Shown piece after piece: positions 40,019 to 47,595 of a stretch of DNA of 64,000 nucleotides; position 1 is the first letter of the stretch; each line of letters starts with the position of its first letter. Source of the stretch: an uncultured bacterium. Lineage in GTDB: Bacteria; Sysuimicrobiota; Sysuimicrobiia; Sysuimicrobiales; Sysuimicrobiaceae. A model generated the notes under the pieces. It saw only the letters and a list, made by a program, of their open reading frames with translations. It did not search any database and had not been told where the DNA came from. The stretch spans positions 155,332 through 219,331 of the forward strand of contig CALIMJ010000008.1 in assembly GCA_938028835.1 (NCBI GenBank), read 5' to 3'. The position numbers and the translations under genes are program-made.

Positions 40019-42667
40019 GTGAGGGACTCTCCGCCCAAGCTGGTGCTGCTGGACGGGAACGGCCTCGTCTACCGGGCCTTCTACGCCCTCCCGTACTTCA
40101 CCACCAGCGACGGCCGGCCCACCAACGCGGTCTACGGGTTCACCAACATGCTCCTCAAGGTACTGCAGGAGGAGCAGCCGACCCACCTGGCCGTGGCCTT
40201 CGACCGTCCCGTTCCCACCTTCCGGCACGAGGACTTCGCCGCCTACAAGGCCACCCGGCCGGTGATGCCGGACGACCTGCGGTCCCAGATGCGCTTGGTC
40301 AAGGAGGTGGTGGACGCGTTCGGGGTGGTGTCCTTCGAGGTGGAGGGGTACGAGGCCGACGACGTGATCGCCACCCTGGCCCGCCATGCCGAGGGGGCCG
40401 GTTTCCGGGTGGTGGTGGTCACCGGAGACCTGGATCTTCTGCAGGTGGCCAGCGACCGGACTACGGTGGTGGTGACCAGCCGCGGGATCAGTGAGACCAC
40501 CTCGTACGACCGGGAGGCGGTGCGCCGGAGGTTCGGGCTCGAACCGGAGCAGCTGGCGGACTTCAAGGCCCTGCGGGGCGACCCCACGGACAACCTGCCA
40601 GGGGTCCCCGGGGTCGGTGACAAGACTGCCGCGGAGCTGGTCCGGCGGTTCGGGAGCGTGGAGGCCCTGCTGGACCGGCTGGACCAGGCGCCGCCGAAGC
40701 TGCAGGCCCGGCTGCGGGACCACGGCGAGCTGGTCCTGCAGAACAAGCGGCTTGCCACCGTGGTGCGGGACGTCCCGGTAGCCGTGGACTGGAAGGCGCT
40801 TGAGGTCCGACCGTACCGCCGGGACCGGGTGGTGGAGCTGTTCCGAGACCTGGAGTTCAAGAGCCTGCTGGAGCGGCTGGGCGTGGGCGAGGTGCACGAG
40901 CGGGGACGTTACGAGCGTGCCGGGCCAGAGGCGCTGGAGCGGTTCCGGTCCGCCCGGGAGGTGGCGGTGAGTCTGGACGCGACCGGCAAGCCCATGGAGG
41001 GTGCGCTTTGGGGCGTGGCCCTGTCGGATCGGCCGGGCCACGCGGTGTACGTGCCCGTGGGGGACGGGTTCCCCCAGGCGGTGGCGGCTCTCCTGGAATC
41101 CGAGCACGTCCGGAAGATCAGCCAGGACGCCAAAGCGGACCTGGTGCGCCTGCGGCGGGTAGGCCTGGTGCCCCGGGGGTTCGATTTCGATGTGGGGATC
41201 GCCTCGTACGTGCTGAACCCGGGGCGCCGGAGCCACGACCTGGCCACCGTGGCGTGGGAACAGATCGGCTGGCGCCTGGGGGAGCCGGAGGGCGACCTGC
41301 TGGATGGGCGGGAGGCCTGGGGGCGGCGCTGCGAGGAGGCGGACGCGCTGCAGCGGGTGGCCCCGCGGTTGCGCGCGGCGTTGCACGAGCGGGAGGTGGA
41401 GCGGGTGTACCGCGACATCGAGATGCCCCTCGTGCCCGTGCTGGCGGACATGGAGATGGCGGGGGTGGCGGTGGACGTCCCGTACCTGCAGGACCTCGCT
41501 CAAGAGCTGCGGGCGAGGCTGGAAGTGCTGGCCGCGGAGATCTACGGGCTGGCGGGTATGGAATTCAACCTGAGCTCCCCCAAGCAGCTGGCCTTCGTGC
41601 TGTTCGAGAAGCTGGGGCTGCCGCCCTTGAAGAGGACGAAGACGGGCTACTCCACGGACGCGGACGTCCTGGAAACCCTGGCCCTGCACCACCCAGTGGT
41701 GGCCAAGATCCTCCAACACCGGGAACTCGCCAAGCTCCTGTCCACCTACGTGGAGGTCCTGCCCCGGCTGGTGCACCCCGAGACGGGCCGCGTGCACACC
41801 ACCTTCAACCAGACGGTGGCCGCCACCGGCCGGCTCAGCTCCCAGGACCCCAATCTGCAGAACATCCCCATCCGCACGGAGGAGGGGCGCCGCATCCGGC
41901 GGGCGTTCGTGGCGCCCCGGGGCCGGGTGCTGCTCAGCGCGGATTACAACCAGATCGAGCTGCGGCTGCTGGCCCACATCAGCGGGGATGCGGCCCTGCA
42001 GGAGGTGTTCCGCGCCGGACGCGACATCCACGCGGAGGTGGCCGCGGAGGTCTTCGGCCTCTCGCGGGACCAGCTCACCCCCGAGCAGCGCCGGCGGGCC
42101 AAGGCCATCAACTTCGGGATCGCCTACGGCATCAGTGGCTTCGGGCTGAGCCAGCAGATCGGCACCACCCCCGCGGAGGCCGACGCATACATCCAGCGCT
42201 ACTTCGCCCGCTACCCCGGGGTGCGGGAGTACGTGCGCCGGACGGTGGAGCAGGCGCGCCGCACGGGCTACGTCTCCACCCTCCTGGGCCGGCGCCGGTA
42301 CCTCACGGACCTGCACAGCCGCAACCGGGGGGTGCGGGAGGCCGCGGAGCGGGTGGCCATCAACACCCCCATCCAGGGAAGTCAGGCGGACCTCATCAAG
42401 CTCGCCATGATCCGGATCCACCAGGAGGTCCTCCCCCGCTTCCCCGGCGCCCTCATGATCCTGCAGGTGCACGACGAGCTGGTCTTCGAGCTGGACCCGG
42501 ACCAGGTCCGCCCCCTGGGGTACCAGGTGGCGGAGGTCATGGCGAAGGCCCTCCCCCTGTCGGTGCCTGTCCAGGTGGAGCTCCGGGTCGGGCCGAACTG
42601 GAACGACCTGGAGCACCTGGGCACCGTTTCCTCCACAGTGGCGGCCGCGGGGGGGACGCTGGGATGA
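40019..42667 (+). CDS. polA: DNA polymerase I with inactive-looking 3'-5' exonuclease
   Basis: This 882-residue repair polymerase has a 5'-nuclease domain (residues ~8-290: LLDGNGLVYRAFYAL, EADDVIATLAR, GDPTDNLPGVPGVGDKTAAE), a vestigial exonuclease domain (~300-480) and the A-family polymerase (~490-882) with motif A SADYNQIELR, the O helix RRRAKAINFGIAYG and motif C QVHDELVFE. In the exonuclease, motif I DxE is D320-A-T, so the essential Glu is lost; proofreading is probably absent, as in Thermus Taq. The polymerase is otherwise complete. It is coupled by ATGA to the Nudix-MOSC gene. Confidence 0.96.
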   Translation: MRDSPPKLVLLDGNGLVYRAFYALPYFTTSDGRPTNAVYGFTNMLLKVLQEEQPTHLAVAFDRPVPTFRHEDFAAYKATRPVMPDDLRSQMRLVKEVVDAFGVVSFEVEGYEADDVIATLARHAEGAGFRVVVVTGDLDLLQVASDRTTVVVTSRGISETTSYDREAVRRRFGLEPEQLADFKALRGDPTDNLPGVPGVGDKTAAELVRRFGSVEALLDRLDQAPPKLQARLRDHGELVLQNKRLATVVRDVPVAVDWKALEVRPYRRDRVVELFRDLEFKSLLERLGVGEVHERGRYERAGPEALERFRSAREVAVSLDATGKPMEGALWGVALSDRPGHAVYVPVGDGFPQAVAALLESEHVRKISQDAKADLVRLRRVGLVPRGFDFDVGIASYVLNPGRRSHDLATVAWEQIGWRLGEPEGDLLDGREAWGRRCEEADALQRVAPRLRAALHEREVERVYRDIEMPLVPVLADMEMAGVAVDVPYLQDLAQELRARLEVLAAEIYGLAGMEFNLSSPKQLAFVLFEKLGLPPLKRTKTGYSTDADVLETLALHHPVVAKILQHRELAKLLSTYVEVLPRLVHPETGRVHTTFNQTVAATGRLSSQDPNLQNIPIRTEEGRRIRRAFVAPRGRVLLSADYNQIELRLLAHISGDAALQEVFRAGRDIHAEVAAEVFGLSRDQLTPEQRRRAKAINFGIAYGISGFGLSQQIGTTPAEADAYIQRYFARYPGVREYVRRTVEQARRTGYVSTLLGRRRYLTDLHSRNRGVREAAERVAINTPIQGSQADLIKLAMIRIHQEVLPRFPGALMILQVHDELVFELDPDQVRPLGYQVAEVMAKALPLSVPVQVELRVGPNWNDLEHLGTVSSTVAAAGGTLG

Positions 42668-43602
42668 CCACCTACGCTACCCTTTGTTTCCCCGTGCGCG
42701 ACGGACAGGTGCTGCTGCTGCGGAAGGCGGACGGGCTGTGGGGCGGTGGGAAGTGGAACGGTCCGGGCGGCAAGCTGCTGGCGGGGGAAGACCCGGAGCA
42801 GGGTGCGGCCCGGGAGGTGCGGGAGGAGACGGGCCTGCAGGTCCACCGGCTGCGCTTTTCGGCGGTGCTGCGTTTCCGGTTCGGGACCGACGGGCCGCCC
42901 GCGTGGGTGGTGTACGTGTTCACCACGGAGGACTTCTCCGGCTCGGTGACCGCGAGCCGGGAAGGGGTGCTGCGGTGGCACCCCGTGCGGGACCTGCCCC
43001 TGGACCGCATGTGGGAGGACGACCGGTACTGGCTGCCCCAGGTCCTGGCGGGCCGGCGGGTGTGGGGCGACTTCCGCTTCGACGCGCGGGCCCACCGTCT
43101 GGAGCAGGGGCAGGTGGTCGACCTGGGAGGCAACGTGGGTGTGGCCTACCGCCTGAACGTGTCCCCGGGTGGGGTGCCCAAACACCCGGTCCCTGAGGCC
43201 TGGGTGGGCCCGGAGGGTCTGGAAGGCGACCTCCACAGCGACACTCGCCACCACGGTGGCCCGGAGCGGGCGGTGTGCGTGTTTTCCCTGGAGGTGCTGG
43301 CCCGCCTGCAGGCCGAGGGTCACCCGGTGGGTCCCGGAAGGCTGGGGGAGAACGTCACCGTGGCCGGCCTGAGGTGGGCCGCGGTCCGGCCGGGCTGCCA
43401 CCTTCGGGTGGGCGAGGCCGAGCTGCAGGTCACCCGGTACACGACCCCCTGCGCCACCATCCGGCACAGCTTCCGCGACGGGGACATCGCGCGGGTGCAC
43501 CCCGACCGCCACCCTGGCGAGGCCCGGGTGTACGCCAGGGTGCTGAAGACCGGCCGCGTGCGGGCGGGCGACCTGGTGGAGCTGGCGGACGGGTCTGGAT
43601 GA
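42664..43602 (+). CDS. Nudix hydrolase (MutT-type) fused to a MOSC domain
   Basis: A 312-residue fusion. Residues 1-~150 form a MutT-like Nudix domain with a perfect box at 36-58 (GKLLAGEDPEQGAAREVREE then TGL), suited to hydrolyse 8-oxo-dGTP or another nucleotide. Residues ~155-312 are a MOSC domain (GLEGDLHSDTRHHGGPERAV, GENVTVAGL) with its conserved Cys 263 in TTPCATIR. MOSC domains carry sulfur for molybdenum cofactor or bind related pterin/thiol adducts. The gene overlaps polA and coaE by four bases on each side. Why these activities are joined is unknown. Confidence 0.9.
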   Translation: MTTYATLCFPVRDGQVLLLRKADGLWGGGKWNGPGGKLLAGEDPEQGAAREVREETGLQVHRLRFSAVLRFRFGTDGPPAWVVYVFTTEDFSGSVTASREGVLRWHPVRDLPLDRMWEDDRYWLPQVLAGRRVWGDFRFDARAHRLEQGQVVDLGGNVGVAYRLNVSPGGVPKHPVPEAWVGPEGLEGDLHSDTRHHGGPERAVCVFSLEVLARLQAEGHPVGPGRLGENVTVAGLRWAAVRPGCHLRVGEAELQVTRYTTPCATIRHSFRDGDIARVHPDRHPGEARVYARVLKTGRVRAGDLVELADGSG

Positions 43603-44204
43603 AGCTGGTGGCCCTCACGGGGGGCATCGCCAGCGGCAAGAGCACCGTGGCCCGTATGCTGCGGGAGCTGGGCGCGGAGGTGGTGGAGGCGGACACCCTG
43701 GCCCGGGAGGTGGTGTCTGCGGGGAGTCCCGCCCTTCGGAAGATCGTGGCCGCCTTCGGACCCGAGTTCCTCCTCCCCGATGGTCAGCTCGATCGCAGGA
43801 AGCTCGCGGAGCTCGTCTTCTCCGACCCGGCCGCGCGGGCGCGGCTCAACGCCATCGTCCACCCCCGGGTGCGGGAACGGATGCTGGAGGAGGTGGAGCG
43901 GATCCGCACCCGCCGGCCCGACGCGGTGGTGGTGCTGGACGTGCCGCTGCTATACGACGTGCCGCTGCCCGAGCTGGAGTCCCTGCCCGCCATCGTGGTG
44001 TACGCCTCCCCGCAGACGCAGCTGCGGCGGTTGCGGGCGCGGGACGGGCTCAGCGAGGAGGAGGCGGAGCGGCGGCTGCGGGCGCAGCGGCCCGTGCGAG
44101 AGAAGCTGGCCCATGCCAAGTGGGTGGTGGACAACGACGGCGACCTGGACCACACCGAAGCACAGGTCCGGGAGGTGTGGGAGGCGCTGGCCCGGGACCC
44201 GTGA
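43599..44204 (+). CDS. coaE: Dephospho-CoA kinase
   Basis: A 201-residue P-loop kinase for the last step of coenzyme A synthesis. Walker A is LTGGIASGKSTV; the DTLAREVV motif binds substrate; HPRVRERM and VLDVPLLYD match the family, and the lid carries RLRARDGLSEEEAERRL. It is the third gene of polA-(Nudix-MOSC)-coaE. polA-mutM-coaE is the common order in many bacteria, so the Nudix-MOSC gene occupies the mutM place. Start ATG 43599 overlaps the previous stop. Confidence 0.96.
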   Translation: MKLVALTGGIASGKSTVARMLRELGAEVVEADTLAREVVSAGSPALRKIVAAFGPEFLLPDGQLDRRKLAELVFSDPAARARLNAIVHPRVRERMLEEVERIRTRRPDAVVVLDVPLLYDVPLPELESLPAIVVYASPQTQLRRLRARDGLSEEEAERRLRAQRPVREKLAHAKWVVDNDGDLDHTEAQVREVWEALARDP

Positions 44205-44209
44205 GCGCC

Positions 44210-44252
44210 TTGCCCCACCTCAGATAACCGTGTACCATGACCATGGTCATGG
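44210..44252 (+). promoter_or_regulatory. Promoter and palindromic operator of the toxin-antitoxin pair
   Basis: TTGCCC (44210-44215), 17 bases, then TACCAT (44233-44238) form a sigma-70-type promoter. An 18-base perfect palindrome, CCATGACCATGGTCATGG (44235-44252), overlaps the -10, the predicted start site and the antitoxin ATG. Phd-type antitoxins bind such palindromes to repress their own operon, so it is the likely autoregulatory operator. Confidence 0.7.
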
Positions 44253-44485
44253 AAACCGTGGTGTCCAAGTCCCGCTTCAAGGCCAAGGCCCTGGAGTACT
44301 TCCGATGGGTACAGGAGACGGGCCGGCCCGTGGTGATCACGGACCGGGGCAGGCCGGTCCTGCAGGTGCAGCCGTACCGAGGGGCTGCGGAGGAAGCGTG
44401 GAGGCTGCTGCGCAACTCCGTGCTCCGCTACGACCGCCCCACGGATCCGGTGGCGCTGGAGGACTGGGAGGCAGTGGGCCCCTAG
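44249..44485 (+). CDS. Phd/YefM-family antitoxin
   Basis: A 78-residue antitoxin. The N-terminal dimerisation and DNA-binding part (VVSKSRFKAKALEYFRWVQE, PVVITDRGRPVLQVQPY) is the standard Phd/YefM pattern. The C-terminal ~30 residues would wrap and inhibit the toxin. Three in-frame ATGs exist (44237, 44243, 44249); the last is chosen because the other two lie inside or upstream of the predicted transcription start. The toxin gene begins ten bases after the stop. Confidence 0.88.
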   Translation: METVVSKSRFKAKALEYFRWVQETGRPVVITDRGRPVLQVQPYRGAAEEAWRLLRNSVLRYDRPTDPVALEDWEAVGP

Positions 44486-44495
44486 GGGTGACGCC

Positions 44496-44918
44496 GTGGC
44501 TCAGAATCCGCCGGGCGCCCGTCCCGTGGTCCTGGACACCCACGCGTGGGTCTGGTGGCTCGCGAGCCCCGAGCAGCTGTCGACGGCCGCTCGCAGAGCG
44601 GTGAGCCGTGCGCACAGGGCGGGCGCCCTTTTCGTCTCCTCCGTCAGCGTGTGGGAAGTTGCCATGTTGGTGCAGCGTGGGCGCTTGGAGCTGCGCCTAC
44701 CCCTGCGTCAGTGGGTGGCCTACGCAGAGTCCGTCCCGAAAGTCGGCTTCGTCCCCGTGGACAACCGGGTGGCCCTGGAGGCCGTCCTCCTGCCCGGAGA
44801 ACCCCCTCGGGACCCTGCAGACCGGATGATCCTCGCGACCGCGCGGACCCTGGGGGCCGTGCTGGTGACCCGGGACGCAAGGCTCCTGGCCTACCCGCAC
44901 GTGCGGACCCTCTGGTAA
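44496..44918 (+). CDS. PIN-domain toxin (VapC-like ribonuclease)
   Basis: This 140-residue PIN nuclease would cleave RNA when free of its antitoxin. The four acidic metal-binding positions are present: VLDTHAWVWW, SSVSVWEVAML (Glu), PADRMILATAR (Asp) and LVTRDARLL (Asp). The length is normal and there is no disruption. It is paired with a Phd/YefM antitoxin, as is typical of this PIN subgroup. It starts at GTG 44496. Confidence 0.9.
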   Translation: MAQNPPGARPVVLDTHAWVWWLASPEQLSTAARRAVSRAHRAGALFVSSVSVWEVAMLVQRGRLELRLPLRQWVAYAESVPKVGFVPVDNRVALEAVLLPGEPPRDPADRMILATARTLGAVLVTRDARLLAYPHVRTLW

Positions 44919-44967
44919 CCCGGGGGGCCTACCGCCCTCTGCGTGGAACCCGCTCCCCGGCTGCGCC

Positions 44968-44973
44968 TATAAT
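44968..44973 (+). promoter_or_regulatory. -10 hexamer of uvrB
   Basis: A perfect TATAAT lies 26 bases before the uvrB GTG, predicting a ~20-base leader that holds the ribosome site GGAGGGA. No SOS (LexA) box was recognised around it. Confidence 0.55.
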
Positions 44974-44999
44974 CAACTGTCCCGTGGAGGGACCCAGTC

Positions 45000-47123
45000 G
45001 TGAGCCGATTCCAGATGGTCACCGACCTGCCGCCTCGGGGCGACCAGCCCAAGGCCATCGAGCAGCTGGTGGAAAGCATCCAGGCCGGGCACAAGTACGC
45101 TACCCTGCTGGGGGTCACGGGGTCGGGGAAGACGTACACCATGGCCCGGGTGATCGAGCGGATCCAGAAGCCCACCCTCGTCATCGCCCACAACAAGACC
45201 CTGGCGGCGCAGCTGTACAGCGAGTTCCGGCAGTTCTTCCCCCACAACGCGGTCCGCTACTTCGTTTCGTACTACGACTACTACCAGCCGGAGGCATACG
45301 TCCCCCAGACGGACCTGTACATCGCCAAGGATGCCAGCATCAACGACGAGATCGACCGCCTGCGGCACGCCAGCACCAAGGCCCTCATGGAGCGGCGGGA
45401 CGTGATCGTGGTGGCCTCCGTGTCGTGCATCTACGGGTTGGGCCGACCGGAGGACTACCGAGAGGTGGTCCTGGTGCTGCGGCGGGGCGAGCGGAGGACC
45501 CGGGAGGAGATCCTCCGACGGCTGGTGGACGTGCAGTACGAGCGCAACGACGTGGACTTCACCCGGGGCCGGTTCCGGGTCCGGGGGGATGTGATCGAGA
45601 TCTTCCCCAGCTACGAGGAACGCGCGGTACGGGTGGAGCTGTTCGGGGACGAGGTGGATCGCATCCTGGAGCTGGACCCCCTCACGGGGGAGGTGCTGGA
45701 GGAGAAGGACGTGGTGGCCATCTGGCCCGCCAAGCACTGGGTGACCACGGAGGACCGCCTGGAGCGGGCGCTGCGCAGCATCGAGGAGGAGCTGGTGGAG
45801 CGGGTGAGCTGGTTCCGATCCCAGGGCAAGCTCCTGGAGGCGCAGCGGCTGGAGTTCCGGACCCGGTACGACATGGAGATGCTGCGGGAGACCGGTTACT
45901 GTCCCGGCATCGAGAACTACTCCCGCCACCTGGACGGCCGCGCACCGGGGGAGCGTCCCGGGTGCCTACTGGACTACTTCCCCCGCGACTACCTGATGTT
46001 CATCGACGAGTCCCACGTGACGGTCCCGCAGATCAAGGGGATGTACGAGGGGGATCGGGCCCGCAAGAAGAACCTGGTGGACTACGGCTGGCGCCTGCCG
46101 TCCGCGTACGACAACCGGCCCCTGCGGTGGGACGAGTTCGAGCAGCTCGTCCACCAGTGCGTGTTCGTCTCCGCCACGCCCGGCCCCTTCGAGCTGGAGG
46201 TCAGCAGCCGGGTGGTGGAGCAGATCGTGCGTCCCACCGGGCTGGTGGACCCCCAGGTGGAGGTCCGGCCGGCCCGGGGGCAGGTGGACGACCTGCTGGC
46301 GGAGATCCGCGCCCAGGTGGAGCGCGGGGAGCGGACCCTGGTGACCACCCTGACCAAGCGCATGGCAGAGGACCTCACGGCCTACCTGCAGGAGATGGGC
46401 CTGAAGGTGCACTACCTGCACTCCGAGATCGACACCCTGGAGCGGGTGCAGATCCTCAAGGACCTGCGGCTGGGCACCTATGACGTGCTCGTGGGCATCA
46501 ACCTCCTGCGGGAGGGCCTGGATCTGCCGGAGGTGTCTTTGGTGGCGGTGCTGGACGCGGACCGGGAGGGTTACCTGCGCTCGGAGACCGCCCTGATCCA
46601 GACCATGGGCCGGGCCGCCCGCAACGTGTCGGGGCGGGTGATCCTGTACGCGGACGAGGTCACGGAGTCCATGCGGCGGGCCATCGAGGAGACCAACCGC
46701 CGCCGACAGATCCAGCTGCGGTACAACGAGGAGCACGGGATCACGCCCCAGACGGTTCGGAAGCCCATCCGCGACCTCATCGAGCTGGAGCAGGTGGCGG
46801 AACGGAGCCCCGACTACCGCGCCCGCTCGGGGGAGGTCCTCACCGCGGAGGAGATCGTGCGGCTGGTGGAGGAGCAGGGCGCCACGGTGCCGTGGGATGT
46901 GGCCCGCCTGCTCCTGCTGGGCCCGGAGCAGCTGGAGGCGACGGTGGACCGGCTGGAGCGGGAGATGCGCCGGGCGGCGGCCAACCTGGAGTTCGAGAAG
47001 GCGGCTAAGCTCCGGGACCAGATTGCGGAGCTCAAGAAGGGCCTGGGCGAGCCCTACTTTGCGCCGGCCGGAGGCCGGCGCGCACCGCGCGGCCGGCCGG
47101 CCCGCACCCGGAGTCGCCGGTAG
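45000..47123 (+). CDS. uvrB: Excinuclease ABC subunit B
   Basis: A 707-residue damage-verifying helicase of nucleotide-excision repair. It has Walker [15 protein letters not shown], the beta-hairpin [18 protein letters not shown] that is inserted between strands, DESHVTVPQ, the helicase motif [16 protein letters not shown], and a C-terminal UVR domain ([20 protein letters not shown]) that contacts UvrC. Start GTG 45000 has a good ribosome site. It leads a + strand run with a VOC protein, uvrA and an Lhr-type helicase. Confidence 0.97.
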   Translation: MSRFQMVTDLPPRGDQPKAIEQLVESIQAGHKYATLLGVTGSGKTYTMARVIERIQKPTLVIAHNKTLAAQLYSEFRQFFPHNAVRYFVSYYDYYQPEAYVPQTDLYIAKDASINDEIDRLRHASTKALMERRDVIVVASVSCIYGLGRPEDYREVVLVLRRGERRTREEILRRLVDVQYERNDVDFTRGRFRVRGDVIEIFPSYEERAVRVELFGDEVDRILELDPLTGEVLEEKDVVAIWPAKHWVTTEDRLERALRSIEEELVERVSWFRSQGKLLEAQRLEFRTRYDMEMLRETGYCPGIENYSRHLDGRAPGERPGCLLDYFPRDYLMFIDESHVTVPQIKGMYEGDRARKKNLVDYGWRLPSAYDNRPLRWDEFEQLVHQCVFVSATPGPFELEVSSRVVEQIVRPTGLVDPQVEVRPARGQVDDLLAEIRAQVERGERTLVTTLTKRMAEDLTAYLQEMGLKVHYLHSEIDTLERVQILKDLRLGTYDVLVGINLLREGLDLPEVSLVAVLDADREGYLRSETALIQTMGRAARNVSGRVILYADEVTESMRRAIEETNRRRQIQLRYNEEHGITPQTVRKPIRDLIELEQVAERSPDYRARSGEVLTAEEIVRLVEEQGATVPWDVARLLLLGPEQLEATVDRLEREMRRAAANLEFEKAAKLRDQIAELKKGLGEPYFAPAGGRRAPRGRPARTRSRR

Positions 47124-47141
47124 GGACGGGGAGGGATATCC

Positions 47142-47579
47142 ATGCGGGTGGTGCGGGTCAACCACGTGCTCGTGACGGCGCCCCCGGGCGGGGAGGCACG
47201 GGCCCGCTGGTTCTACGGCCAGCTGCTGGGCCTGCGGGAGATCCCCAAGCCCACCGCCCTGGCCGGGCGGGGAGGGGTCTGGTTCTGGACGCCCAACTGC
47301 GAGATCCACGTGGGGGTGGAGGAGCTATCGGGAAGCCGGGCTTCGCGTCGCCACGTCTGCTTCGAGGTGGACGACCTGGAGGCGGCCCGGAGGCTGATGA
47401 CCGCCCACGGGGTGCCGGTGGAGGAGGCGCCTCCCCGCCCCGGGGTCCGCCGGTTCTTCTGCTGGGATCCGTTCGGCAACCAGGTGGAGCTCATGGAGGA
47501 GGAGGACCGGCTGGTGGAGGAGTGGGAGCTGGAGGAAGTCCTGCGGGAGGAACCCGCCACGCTGGCCCCAGTACCCTAA
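47142..47579 (+). CDS. VOC-superfamily (glyoxalase-like) protein
   Basis: A 145-residue protein of two beta-alpha-beta-beta-beta modules. [20 protein letters not shown] supplies the first metal-type His; [20 protein letters not shown] and [15 protein letters not shown] give the remaining His/Glu positions. It may be a dioxygenase, isomerase, or thiol-transfer enzyme; the substrate is unknown. It lies between uvrB and uvrA at 16-18 base spacing, so it shares their transcript. No link to DNA repair is established. Confidence 0.87.
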   Translation: MRVVRVNHVLVTAPPGGEARARWFYGQLLGLREIPKPTALAGRGGVWFWTPNCEIHVGVEELSGSRASRRHVCFEVDDLEAARRLMTAHGVPVEEAPPRPGVRRFFCWDPFGNQVELMEEEDRLVEEWELEEVLREEPATLAPVP

Positions 47580-47595
47580 CGGTCGGGGAGGGACC

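Noticed and set aside
39269..42616. 1115-codon antisense open frame over dnaE and polA
   Set aside because: It is the mirror of polA third-position GC bias and is rich in His-Leu-Val-Gln runs without domains.
44921..45000. LexA/SOS box upstream of uvrB
   Set aside because: No CTGT-N8-ACAG or GAAC-N4-GTTC-like dyad was found around the TATAAT promoter; another lineage-specific box cannot be excluded.
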